From contig NZ_FRDH01000007.1 in the NCBI RefSeq assembly GCF_900143205.1, positions 145,490-209,489 on the forward strand: 64,000 nt of DNA, given 5' to 3'. Shown here one piece after another: positions 1 through 8,146 of this stretch. Position 1 is the stretch's first letter, and every line of letters starts with the position of its first letter. The notes beneath the pieces were generated by a model, which worked only from the letters and a program-made list of their open reading frames with translations, was not told where the DNA came from and did not search any database. The DNA comes from Butyrivibrio hungatei DSM 14810. Its GTDB lineage: Bacteria; Bacillota; Clostridia; Lachnospirales; Lachnospiraceae. A program made the position numbers and the translations under genes.

Positions 1-542
1 TCAAGTGTCATCTCTGGCATTGCCTCAGGTGCTGGCTCCTCAAGTGCCATCTCTGGCATTGCCTCAGGTGCTGACTCCTCTGCAGGTGCTTCTCCTGATG
101 CCATTGCTGCCATCATCTTATCTACATCAGTTGCTGTTTCTGCAGCGGCCATTGCTGCCATCAAAGCTTCTGTATCCTGTACAGGCGCTTCTTCAGCTGT
201 AGCCTCAGCTACTGCCTCTTCAAGTGCTATTTCTGGTGCTGGTTCTTCTGCTGGCATTTCAACTGCAGCCGCTGCTGCAAGAGCATCTGCTTCTGCAATT
301 TCAGCCGGACTTGGAGCGGCAACCTCCGCTTTATTTTCAGCAAGCATAGCTTCAAGATCAGGAAGATCTGGTGCTGGTTCTGGCGCAGCTTTCTTTGGAC
401 GTCCTCTCTTTGGCTTAGGTGCTTCTGCAGGTGCAGGCTCCGGAGCCGGTGTTTCTGCCGCCATAGCAGCTAATAAATCATCAACATTCGCTGTTGAAAG
501 ATCCTGTCCGTTAATCATTTCCTGAGTGCTCATGCCTTCCAT
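1..542 (-). CDS. Acidic Ala/Pro/Glu-rich protein with AT-hook-like motif, 3' end outside window
   Basis: Only the first 180 codons lie in the window; the gene continues past position 1. The ATG at 542 follows AAAGGAGA at a normal distance. The protein is of low complexity: after an N-terminus MEGMSTQEMINGQDL it has runs of Ala, Pro and Glu, the basic patch KPKRGRPKK near residue 50 (an AT-hook-like minor-groove binding motif), two similar MMAAMAS/LMAAMAA segments, and near the window edge a repeated block EAMPEM.LEEPAP. No enzymatic domain is seen. A DNA- or nucleoid-associated or scaffold role is conceivable from the AT-hook, but this is inference and I do not recognise the family. Nucleotide-level repetition at the 3' side means its length may vary between strains. 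Confidence 0.75.
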   Translation of the reverse strand, partial: MEGMSTQEMINGQDLSTANVDDLLAAMAAETPAPEPAPAEAPKPKRGRPKKAAPEPAPDLPDLEAMLAENKAEVAAPSPAEIAEADALAAAAAVEMPAEEPAPEIALEEAVAEATAEEAPVQDTEALMAAMAAAETATDVDKMMAAMASGEAPAEESAPEAMPEMALEEPAPEAMPEMTL

Positions 543-760
543 GTATATATCTCCTTTCGAGAATCAAACTCAAAAAACATGCATAAAACAGCCTATATAT
601 ATTATCGTTTATTTCGATGATAATTTACAGTAAATTTTTCATAAATTTATCTAATTTAGGCAAATTTACAGAAGATTCATATTTAATTTGTCATCAGGCT
701 AAATTGTCTAAACCTTGTCATCACTTCCATGACTAACTTCACAGAAATCCTAACTTGAAA

Positions 761-1000
761 GCATGCCTTTGGCTCTTTATTCTCCTTTTGGACATGTCAA
801 ATATTTAGATAAGCAAGTTTTTATAGCATGCCTTTTTCTATCTTTTCTACTTTTAGCATGTCAAAAATCTAGATAAACATGTTTTATGGCATGTCTTTTT
901 CTATGATTTCCTCTTTTAACATGCCGAATAGCCAAATAAACAAGTATTTTGGCATGTCTTTTTCTATAATTCCATCATTTGACATGCTAAGCCCAAACAA
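761..1000. repeat. Imperfect direct repeats, about 63-65 bp period, four units
   Basis: Units begin at 761, 826, 889 and 952 with GCATGCCTTT or GCATGTCTTTTTCTAT, and each carries a second CATGTC/CATGCC box about 30 bases on, then an A-rich segment ending AACAAGT or AACATGT. The spacing is 65, 63 and 63 bases. Units differ at many positions, so the array is old or under weak constraint. No reading frame of note crosses it. Spacers are not unique against a constant repeat, so it is not a CRISPR array. Confidence 0.7.
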
Positions 1001-1037
1001 ATCAAGCCAATATACCGCAAATCAAGCCCATATACCC

Positions 1038-1222
1038 AAAATGAGCCACTAACCCCGTCCCTAGGGCTCATTCAAAATGAGCCACAACCTCCGTCCCTAG
1101 GGCTCATTTTCTCTCAAGCCAGCATACATGGGCACCGTAGTCCAAGCCTTTATACCAAAAATGAGCCGCAACCTCCGTCCCTGGGGCTCAAAAACTCCCG
1201 CTGGCCTCCCTAGGGCTCATTT
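1038..1222. repeat. Cluster of GAGCC...GGGCTC interspersed palindromic repeats
   Basis: Three full copies (about 1038-1072, 1074-1110, 1157-1194) and one partial (about 1197-1222) share AAAATGAGCC, a short variable part, then CCGTCCCTAGGGCTC followed by ATTTT. Ends GAGCC and GGGCTC are complementary, so each copy can form a hairpin. The same element occurs twice, head to head, at 34671-34750. Copies in unrelated intergenic places mark it as a dispersed REP-like family. Confidence 0.85.
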
Positions 1223-1327
1223 GGGCGAAAAATCCCCCGGCTGAGCCTCAAAAGCCCAAACGGGGGAATAGAACTACATATTCACATATCAAACAAGTTT
1301 AAAACTCACTAAAAATTTACTCAAATC

Positions 1328-2989
1328 TTACTCTTCAGAAATCTTGTAGCTATAATCTGCAAAATCAGCTTCGAGAACAGCCTTGTGGCCTTGGTTTTCC
1401 CAAACAAATTTCATAACAGATCCGGCAAAAGAAATATCGAGCTTAGCATCAAAGCCAAATGCAGGGCATGTATTTCGGAATTTCAGGAGTTTAAGCTGCT
1501 CCTTAACAACATCCTTTTTCATAGCCTCTTCAATCTGTTCTAATGTTAGATTTGTACGATTGATTTCTTTGTGTCCGCCGGCACCAGCTCTTTTAACAGC
1601 TTCATGATCATTCTTGCCTGCAAAGAGGTCAAGGTACCATACTTGTGGCTTACCTGGCATGAACATCTGGATTGCTCTAGCAAAAAGCATCTTCTTGTCA
1701 TCATCGCCAAGGGCACTGTAGTATGTAGCGTTTACCTGATAATACATATTCTTGGCACCGTGAAGATCCTTAACAAATCCGCCGCGGCCAACAATTGTAT
1801 CGATCATCTTCTGAATATCATCATCAGCTAAGATTCCCTTAAGATCAAGAAGAGGAATACCATCGTGGCATCCAAGCATGTTAACTACGCGGATCTTCTT
1901 TTCCTGAATCTCGTTTGCCCACTTAGCAAGCACTTCTCCAGACTTTGTCTCAATAGCATAGATCAAAAGTCCAGGAAGGAAGAAGTCATATGTCATATAG
2001 CCCTTATTTGCTACAACTTCATAGATCTTCTCGCTGTAACTTGCATGAATCTCTGGTAAAAGAGATACCTTAAACTCGTCAGCAAGCTTCTTAACCTTTT
2101 CAAGTACATCCCAAGTATCAGGCTCATTTAAGAAGTTCTTTTTACCTGGTTCCTTTGGAGCATAAGCAAAAGCATCAAGTCTTACGATGCTTGCGCCATA
2201 TCCTGAAAGAGCCTTAAGAGTATTTCTGTAATGCTCCCAAACGAGATCGGACTTAATATTAAGATCCATCTGACCAAGATATCTTCTACCTGATTCCAAA
2301 AGATCTACAACTGCATCCTTATATTTCTCATAGCCAGTAAAATCGATTTCTGCTGGCTTCTTTCCCTCATCAAGTCCCGCACACACTCTCTTTGACAATC
2401 TATCTGCTGCAAGATACTGAATATCAAGTTTATCCATCAGATCCTGCGCGTCAGGGCGCTTGTACTGCACCTCCTGATAGAATGTATTCCAATATGGAAC
2501 ATCCTTTCCATCAGGCATACGCACCATAAGTATTGGAAGTCCTGGCTTTCTAAAGAACATGTCCTTAATGTACTTCTGATCAGGCTGAATGTAGCCCTCA
2601 TCAGTCATCTCGCCATAGCCATCCCAAAACTTATTCCAGTTAATGAAGAAATCCTTATACTTGGACTTCTCACCGTTTTTCACAAGATCCTGGAACTGAG
2701 GAGAAAGAACTGAGGCATGATTCAAGATAAAATCAAGCTTTAAGTTGATTCCAAGCTTCTCAAGCTTCTCAAGGTCCTCCTTACTTCCAAGTTCTTCATT
2801 TATGCCATAATCAATAACGGAAAAACCTCTATCCAGATCTGTGTTAAATATACTAGGCAAAATATAGAAAGACTGAAACACATCTTTAAACTCGTCCTTA
2901 GAAAGAACTCCTACAATGTCTCCGAGCTTTCCGCCCATACTGTCCGGATAAGCATTAAGCATTGGTCCATTATCCACAAATTTACTCAT
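1328..2989 (-). CDS. GH13_18 family sugar phosphorylase (sucrose/glucosylglycerate phosphorylase type)
   Basis: A 553-residue cytoplasmic protein without signal peptide. The start is the ATG at 2989, behind AAAGGAAT; an upstream in-frame TTG is less likely. GH13 catalytic residues are visible: nucleophile D272 in IVRLDAFAY, acid/base E313 in LLPEIH, and stabiliser D376 in LGCHDGIP. The LLPEIH and HDGIP contexts match subfamily 18, whose members phosphorolyse an alpha-glucoside to glucose 1-phosphate. An insertion around residues 130-210 makes it longer than typical bifidobacterial sucrose phosphorylase, closer to the YcjM-like glucosylglycerate or glucosylglycerol enzymes. The exact substrate cannot be read from sequence. 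It follows the P-loop kinase gene on the same strand and lies opposite the LacI/ABC importer genes. Confidence 0.85.
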   Translation of the reverse strand: MSKFVDNGPMLNAYPDSMGGKLGDIVGVLSKDEFKDVFQSFYILPSIFNTDLDRGFSVIDYGINEELGSKEDLEKLEKLGINLKLDFILNHASVLSPQFQDLVKNGEKSKYKDFFINWNKFWDGYGEMTDEGYIQPDQKYIKDMFFRKPGLPILMVRMPDGKDVPYWNTFYQEVQYKRPDAQDLMDKLDIQYLAADRLSKRVCAGLDEGKKPAEIDFTGYEKYKDAVVDLLESGRRYLGQMDLNIKSDLVWEHYRNTLKALSGYGASIVRLDAFAYAPKEPGKKNFLNEPDTWDVLEKVKKLADEFKVSLLPEIHASYSEKIYEVVANKGYMTYDFFLPGLLIYAIETKSGEVLAKWANEIQEKKIRVVNMLGCHDGIPLLDLKGILADDDIQKMIDTIVGRGGFVKDLHGAKNMYYQVNATYYSALGDDDKKMLFARAIQMFMPGKPQVWYLDLFAGKNDHEAVKRAGAGGHKEINRTNLTLEQIEEAMKKDVVKEQLKLLKFRNTCPAFGFDAKLDISFAGSVMKFVWENQGHKAVLEADFADYSYKISEE

Positions 2990-3086
2990 ACATATTCCTT
3001 TCAAATACTACAATGTTACGTTTTTCACAGAGCGAGAATGTCAACAAAATCTGTCATACACAATCTCAAAAAAGGCGTCCTGCCAA

Positions 3087-4061
3087 TCACTTCATAAGCT
3101 CTTTAAACTGATCGTAGCTGATGATCTCTCCTGATTTAGTTACGATGATCTTGGCTTTGTGAGCCTGGTTAACAAGTTTGTTTTGCTCAAGCTCAAGTAC
3201 AAGTGTTGTAAATGGACTGTCAAGCTTGCCATCCCTGTTTCTTGATCTTCTGTGTTCAAGTGTTTCCTGTGGTGTACTATTTAAAAGAACAGGTATATCA
3301 ACCTGAGTCATGTAATCGCTGTTACCATGTGTCCACTCTACGATCAGAACCTGCTTGTCTGACATATCAACTTCGTCATACCAAAGAGAAGCTTCATCTC
3401 TGCCCATTCTCTTGAGCCAAAGCTTGTCAGCTCCATCCTTAAATGCCTTCATGATCTGATCTACTTCTGCAAAGTCTGTCTCCTTTGGAGTTCCAAGGTA
3501 ATCATCAAGTCCCTTGCTTCCAGCCTCAAAGTATGACTTGAACCATGCGTCAGTTTCTATATGTGCCTTGTTTGCGTCATCTTCAGCTATCTGCCACTCT
3601 TTTACCTTTGCAAAGTTTTCTGGATTCATGACACCAGCGTCAACCATTCCTCTGATGCCGCAAACTCTGAATGTATGAAGTCTCTCTGCATCATTGTACA
3701 TAGGAATACGATGTGGATAATTATCTCCTGACATTGTGTAGCTACCGATTCCAGCCTGTTCTAACATATATGACAATAGTGACGCAATTTCAGATTTTCC
3801 AACTCCTGATCCGCCGCAAACTGCTACAACAGCGCGTCTGTAAGGATTAGCAGTCATCTTTTCCTTAAGCTCTTTTACCAGAACAGGAAAAATAGTCTTG
3901 GCCTTAGCTATATGGCTCTCGCCGATTTCAATCTTGTCCCCTGGCATATCGCCGTGAGGAATATCACTTGGTATTTCTAAACTAGCAATATTATCTGAAG
4001 CTTTTTCAACCTTGTCTAAAACATCGTTTGAAACAGTCATTTTGTTAAATTCTTTATTCAT
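3087..4061 (-). CDS. P-loop kinase (uridine-kinase-like), substrate unknown
   Basis: A 324-residue protein with a Walker A motif GGSGVGKSE near residue 85, preceded by the beta strand AVVAVCG, and a Walker B-like VLIVEWTHG near residue 245. This is the layout of the uridine kinase/phosphoribulokinase/plant-type glycerate kinase group of P-loop kinases. The ATG at 4061 has an ideal AGAAGGAG ribosome binding site; the longer reading frame upstream would start inside the divergent promoter region. It sits 97 bases upstream of the GH13_18 phosphorylase and is probably co-transcribed, so it may phosphorylate the acceptor sugar or acid released by phosphorolysis. That role is inference; automatic annotation may call it adenylylsulfate kinase without real support. 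Confidence 0.7.
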   Translation of the reverse strand: MNKEFNKMTVSNDVLDKVEKASDNIASLEIPSDIPHGDMPGDKIEIGESHIAKAKTIFPVLVKELKEKMTANPYRRAVVAVCGGSGVGKSEIASLLSYMLEQAGIGSYTMSGDNYPHRIPMYNDAERLHTFRVCGIRGMVDAGVMNPENFAKVKEWQIAEDDANKAHIETDAWFKSYFEAGSKGLDDYLGTPKETDFAEVDQIMKAFKDGADKLWLKRMGRDEASLWYDEVDMSDKQVLIVEWTHGNSDYMTQVDIPVLLNSTPQETLEHRRSRNRDGKLDSPFTTLVLELEQNKLVNQAHKAKIIVTKSGEIISYDQFKELMK

Positions 4062-4261
4062 AATTCTCCTTCTTAAAAACAACAACCAACTTGCACAAAT
4101 CCCAGCCACCGCCAAGAGCCAGTATTTATGCGGCTTCTACATAATAATTCCATCAAAAGAAATTTCGCGTACAGTTTTCATTTTGACAAGTCATACTATG
4201 CCATGTTATTTTGAACACAAGATACAATAACTTTTTTTCTTTGTAAAGACTAAAAAAAATT

Positions 4262-5275
4262 ATGATAACGATTAAAGAGATTGCAAAACAACTAAACATG
4301 AGCACTACAACAGTTTCAAATGTTATCCACGGAAAAACTGGTGAAGTGTCCGAAGAAACAACAAAAATCGTTCAAGACTTCCTGAAAAAAGTTGACTATG
4401 TACCTAACATCAACGCGCGAAATCTTGCACAAAATGAATCCAAGATCATAGGTCTTGCCCTTAAGGCTCGTGCCGACAAGTATGAAAACCTCATAATGGA
4501 CCCTTTTGTATCGGTCCTTATAGGTGGTGTCGAAGAAACCATCAGAAATGCCGGCTACTTCATGATGCTGTATATTTCCAGTGACACAACAGAGATCATG
4601 CGACATGTTTCCACATGGAATGTTGATGGCCTGATACTTTTTGGTATGCTCAATGACGACGGAATCCGCGTCAGTGAAAAATACAAAAAGCCTATAGTCT
4701 GCATCGACACTTACAGTATTGAAGGATTAAAGCACTTCACAAATGTCGGTCTTGATGATGAACAGGGCACCTACGACATGGTCACCTATCTTATCTCACA
4801 AGGTCATAAAAAGATTGCATTCCTGTCAGATAATATGAATGGTGTCGACCTTGCCAGACTCAATGGTTACAAGAAAGCTCTTAAAGACAACAATATAAAG
4901 TACTCGGATTCAAACTTCCTAAAGATCAGACCTAAAAGTGATGAAGTCGAGTATAGCTTGGAAGAAATCTGTCGAAAGGCCAGGGACTTCACCGCGATCA
5001 TGTGCGTATCTGATCTCTATGCCATTACACTTATGGCAGCCCTTGAAGATAGAGGCATATCTGTTCCAAATGATATTTCAATAGTTGGTTTTGATGATAA
5101 TATGCTTGGTCAGTTACACAGGCCAGCCCTCACTACTGTTCATCAGGATGTAAAAGAAAAAGGTATTGTAGCAGCAAGGACGTTGTTACAGCAGCTAAAC
5201 AACCAGAAGACACCTAATCAGATTCTTCTTCCTACACACCTTGTTATCAGAGATACTGTAAAGAAATTAACGTAA
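4262..5275 (+). CDS. LacI-family transcriptional regulator
   Basis: A 337-residue protein with an N-terminal LacI helix-turn-helix (TIKEIAKQLNMSTTTVSNVI, residues 3-22) and hinge, then a periplasmic-binding-like effector domain ending in IVGFDDNMLGQLHRPALTTV. The region 4062-4261 upstream is shared with the divergent kinase gene and contains TTGACA at 4183-4188, with only a poor -10. It is divergent from the phosphorylase/kinase pair and just upstream of the ABC importer, so it most likely senses the imported sugar and represses both transcription units through the palindromes at 5352-5365 and 5553-5568. Confidence 0.92.
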   Translation: MITIKEIAKQLNMSTTTVSNVIHGKTGEVSEETTKIVQDFLKKVDYVPNINARNLAQNESKIIGLALKARADKYENLIMDPFVSVLIGGVEETIRNAGYFMMLYISSDTTEIMRHVSTWNVDGLILFGMLNDDGIRVSEKYKKPIVCIDTYSIEGLKHFTNVGLDDEQGTYDMVTYLISQGHKKIAFLSDNMNGVDLARLNGYKKALKDNNIKYSDSNFLKIRPKSDEVEYSLEEICRKARDFTAIMCVSDLYAITLMAALEDRGISVPNDISIVGFDDNMLGQLHRPALTTVHQDVKEKGIVAARTLLQQLNNQKTPNQILLPTHLVIRDTVKKLT

Positions 5276-5280
5276 TAATG

Positions 5281-5340
5281 ACCCTTATCCGTGAATATGT
5301 CAAATTTTTTTGATCAAAATCGGATAAGGGTTATTTATTT
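5281..5340 (+). terminator. Rho-independent terminator of the LacI gene
   Basis: An 11-bp stem ACCCTTATCCG / CGGATAAGGGT with a 29-base loop is followed by TTATTTATTTTT. It begins six bases after the stop codon of the regulator. Confidence 0.75.
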
Positions 5341-5351
5341 TTACCAATCAC

Positions 5352-5365
5352 CTTATGCGCATAAG
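5352..5365. promoter_or_regulatory. Putative LacI-type operator 1
   Basis: The perfect palindrome CTTATGCGCATAAG has the central CG typical of LacI-family operators. A near copy occurs about 200 bases downstream at 5553-5568. The pair flanks the terminator at 5436-5466 and precedes the ABC importer genes, which would suit repression by looping. Confidence 0.65.
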
Positions 5366-5435
5366 TCATGATTGTTAACGCTATTACAAATATTTAATGT
5401 ACGTTTTATTATAATTTAAGAATTTTCTGTGTTCA

Positions 5436-5472
5436 CGCCAAGCCCAGTATTTTACTGGGCTTGGCGTTTTTC
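5436..5472 (+). terminator. Strong hairpin terminator upstream of the ABC importer
   Basis: A perfect 14-bp stem (CGCCAAGCCCAGTA and its complement) with a 3-base loop is followed by TTTTTCTTT. It could catch read-through from the regulator, or end a short leader started at a TATAAT at 5410-5415. Which applies cannot be told from sequence. Confidence 0.8.
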
Positions 5473-5552
5473 TTTAGCACACTTATATTAAAATAATGCT
5501 AGATACCGCTTGAATTTTAACAGTTTCTGTGCTAATTTGAATATAGCGTACA

Positions 5553-5568
5553 ACTTATGCGCAAAAGT
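5553..5568. promoter_or_regulatory. Putative LacI-type operator 2, upstream of the importer operon
   Basis: ACTTATGCGCAAAAGT is palindromic except at one pair and shares CTTATGCGCA with the site at 5352-5365. It lies about 60-75 bases before the start of the binding-protein gene and just downstream of a possible promoter (TTGAAT 5510-5515, TAATTT 5533-5538), a typical place for a repressor site. Confidence 0.6.
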
Positions 5569-5629
5569 AACCGCCAAAAATGAATTTTATTATGGCATTT
5601 TGCACAAAGGAACAAAGGAGGAAACAAAA

Positions 5630-6970
5630 ATGAAAAAGAAACTCATGTCAGTTCTTTTAGCAGGAACAATGGTTCTTTCACTTGTTGCTTGCGGAAAGGC
5701 TACCACTGACACAACTACATCTGACAACACAGATGCAACTGCTACTCAGACAGATGCTACTCAGACAGATGCTGCTCAGCCAGCTGATGCCTCAGGTTCT
5801 AAAGATGCAATTCGTCTTGTAAATGGTAAGCCTGAGATCAATGACCAGCTCAATACCCTTGCTGCTAAGTACAAGGAAGAGACTGGAAATGAAGTAGTTA
5901 TCGAGACTATCGGTGGCGATCAGAAGGCTTCTGATGCACTTAAGGGTTATTATCAGGCTGGTAATATGCCAGATATCTTCTTCGTAGAGAGCAACGATAT
6001 TCCTGATTGGGAAGGTAAGCTTGTTGACCTTGCTGGTGAGCAGTGGACAGAAGATACAGATTCTGAGCTCGTTGTTAACGGCGTTACAGTAGGTTTCCCA
6101 TATTCAGTTGAGGCTACAGCTCTTGGTTACAACAAGGAGCTCCTTGACAAGGCAGGTATCGATCCTTCAACTCTTACTTCACCTGCAGCTTGGAAAGAAG
6201 CTGTAGAGAAGCTTGACTCCATGAAGGATGAGCTTGGTATCACAGCTGTATTTGGCTGGTGCACAGAGCCATCTAACCTTGGATGGTCATCAGGTACACA
6301 CGTATTTGGTCAGTATCTTGATGCTGGTCTTGCATACGACGATACAAAGTACATTGATCTCCTCAATGATGGTGGACAGATCGACGAGAACAGAATGAAA
6401 GCATTCGCTGAATTCATCGACATGATGAATCAGTATTCAGATCCTGATCTTGTTATCGATGGTAACTATGATAGCCAGGTTGCTGGATTTGCAGAAGGCA
6501 AGTATGTATTCGTAACTCAGGGTAACTGGATTGCTCCTAACATTCTTGCAAACGACAACTATGATGGATTCGAGATGGGCTTTGCTCCATACGCATTTGA
6601 AGATGGTATTGATACAATCATCGGTGGTGTTCCAAACTTCTGGGCAGTATATGCTGATGGTAACGTAGAAGCTGCTAAGGCATTCCTTCAGTGGTGTTCT
6701 GAAGATTCTGCTCAGCAGATCCTTGTTGAGGAAGCTGCACTTATCAGCCCATACACAGATTGTAAGTACACATCAGATGCTCCATTCGCAGCAAGCATTG
6801 CACAGTATATCTCAGCTGGTAAGCTTTCATACTGGCACACAATGGAGAAGAAGAGCGGTCTTGAAGATAAGACTTCTGTTGTATTCAACCAGTTTGCACA
6901 GGGTGCACTTGATGTAGATAGCTTCGTATCTACAATGGGTCAGGTTATTGCTAGCTACTACGCTAAATAA
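5630..6970 (+). CDS. Sugar ABC transporter substrate-binding lipoprotein (CUT1 type)
   Basis: The start is the ATG at 5630, behind AAAGGAGG. A lipoprotein signal peptide MKKKLMSVLLAGTMVLSLVAC ends in lipobox LVAC, followed by a Thr/Asp-rich linker to about residue 60 and a family 1 solute-binding domain to residue 446 (PDIFFVESNDIPDW, VTQGNWIAPNI, and C-terminal AKAFLQWCSED). It would capture an oligosaccharide or glucoside outside the membrane and hand it to the two permeases encoded next. Base use is that of a highly expressed gene. No ATPase gene is linked, as is common for CUT1 systems in Firmicutes that share an MsmX-type ATPase. Confidence 0.93.
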   Translation: MKKKLMSVLLAGTMVLSLVACGKATTDTTTSDNTDATATQTDATQTDAAQPADASGSKDAIRLVNGKPEINDQLNTLAAKYKEETGNEVVIETIGGDQKASDALKGYYQAGNMPDIFFVESNDIPDWEGKLVDLAGEQWTEDTDSELVVNGVTVGFPYSVEATALGYNKELLDKAGIDPSTLTSPAAWKEAVEKLDSMKDELGITAVFGWCTEPSNLGWSSGTHVFGQYLDAGLAYDDTKYIDLLNDGGQIDENRMKAFAEFIDMMNQYSDPDLVIDGNYDSQVAGFAEGKYVFVTQGNWIAPNILANDNYDGFEMGFAPYAFEDGIDTIIGGVPNFWAVYADGNVEAAKAFLQWCSEDSAQQILVEEAALISPYTDCKYTSDAPFAASIAQYISAGKLSYWHTMEKKSGLEDKTSVVFNQFAQGALDVDSFVSTMGQVIASYYAK

Positions 6971-6996
6971 TCCTGCAAAAAATTTATAGATTGTTT

Positions 6997-7028
6997 AGGC
7001 GGGGGCAAATTAATTGCTCCTGCCTTTT
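6997..7028 (+). terminator. Intergenic attenuating hairpin between binding protein and permease genes
   Basis: A 12-bp stem with two G-U pairs (AGGCGGGGGCAA / TTGCTCCTGCCT) is followed by TTTT. Such a partial terminator after the binding-protein gene would keep permease expression below that of the abundant binding protein. Confidence 0.7.
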
Positions 7029-7048
7029 CTGGAAAAAGGAGATTCAAT

Positions 7049-8146
7049 ATGAGAGGAACTTTCAGACCTAAAAGAACTTCAGCAGTCATATGTCTTATAA
7101 TCGGTATATTGCTTACAGCTGCTGCTCTTACAATTGATATTTTTTTGGCAACAGGTTTCATTCCTTCAGATAATAGTTCCGATCTGTGGTTTAGAGGACC
7201 TCTGTTAGTACTTGGAATTATAGGAATTGTTTTAGGATTATATTTTTATCCTACACTCAAGCATCATCGTACAATTATTAATGTATTGTTTTTGTTCCCA
7301 TTACTTTTCGCATTTTTTATTACAGTTATCTTACCTCTGTTTTTAGGTCTCTTCTATTCTTTCACTGATTGGAATGGAATAGAGTATTCGAGTGTAATTG
7401 GAGTTGGAAATTATACAAAAATGTTCAAGGATCCAAGCTTTATCTGGTCAATCCTTATTACATTCTTGTTTGTAGTATTTAATATGATACTTGTTAACCT
7501 TGTAGCTTTCCTTTTAGCTCTTCTATGCACTTCCAAGCTTCCAGGCATGGGATTCTTCAGAGCAGCTTACTTCCTGCCAAACCTTATCGGCGGAATCGTA
7601 CTTGGTTACATTTGGAATTTCATTTTTGCTAATGTAGTAACTCTTTTAACAGATTCATTATCAGGAAACAGATTATCAATGCTTGCCAATACCAAGACAG
7701 CATTTATGGCGATCATCATAGTATATGTATGGCAGTATGCAGGTTATATCATGCTGATCTACATCACAGGTCTTAACACTATTCCAGGTGATGTACTTGA
7801 GGCTGCAGCAATCGACGGCGCTAAGCCTCTTCAGACACTATTTGAGATCAAGATACCAATGATCGCACCAACTATTACGATCTGTACATTCCTTACACTT
7901 ACATCTGCTTTCAAACAGTTCGATGTAAACCTTGCTCTTACAAATGGTGCAGGCGCTGTTCCAAACTTCCTTGGAGAGTTCATCACAAATGGTACTCAGA
8001 TGCTTGCACTTAATATTTATGATACAGCTATTACTGCAAGAGATTACTCTTTTGCACAGGCTAAAGCGTTCCTGTTCTTCATAATCCTTGCTTGTGTATC
8101 AATCATTCAGGTTCGCATTTCAAATAAGAAGGAGGTAGAACTGTAA
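7049..8146 (+). CDS. Sugar ABC transporter permease, MalF-like
   Basis: A 365-residue integral membrane protein with about eight hydrophobic segments. The first two (residues about 10-35 and 48-66) precede the core six-helix permease fold, as in MalF-type subunits. The EAA loop that contacts the ATPase is visible as EAAAIDGAKPLQTLFEIKIP near residues 250-270. The ATG follows AAAAAGGAGA. Its stop codon overlaps the next start by one base (TAATG), implying coupled translation with the second permease. Confidence 0.93.
   Translation: MRGTFRPKRTSAVICLIIGILLTAAALTIDIFLATGFIPSDNSSDLWFRGPLLVLGIIGIVLGLYFYPTLKHHRTIINVLFLFPLLFAFFITVILPLFLGLFYSFTDWNGIEYSSVIGVGNYTKMFKDPSFIWSILITFLFVVFNMILVNLVAFLLALLCTSKLPGMGFFRAAYFLPNLIGGIVLGYIWNFIFANVVTLLTDSLSGNRLSMLANTKTAFMAIIIVYVWQYAGYIMLIYITGLNTIPGDVLEAAAIDGAKPLQTLFEIKIPMIAPTITICTFLTLTSAFKQFDVNLALTNGAGAVPNFLGEFITNGTQMLALNIYDTAITARDYSFAQAKAFLFFIILACVSIIQVRISNKKEVEL

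Noticed and set aside
761-1000. CRISPR-like spacing of repeats
   Set aside because: The units are imperfect over their whole length, the period is constant and no unique spacers between identical repeats are seen; no cas gene is in the window.
4062-4261. LacI operator in the divergent kinase/regulator promoter region
   Set aside because: Only half-site-like sequences (TTATGCG near 4127, TTGCACAA near 4092) are present, too weak to call.
5510-5629. Upstream start of the sugar-binding lipoprotein
   Set aside because: The frame is open, but it would place 40 residues before the signal peptide and run through the operator; ATG 5630 has AAAGGAGG.
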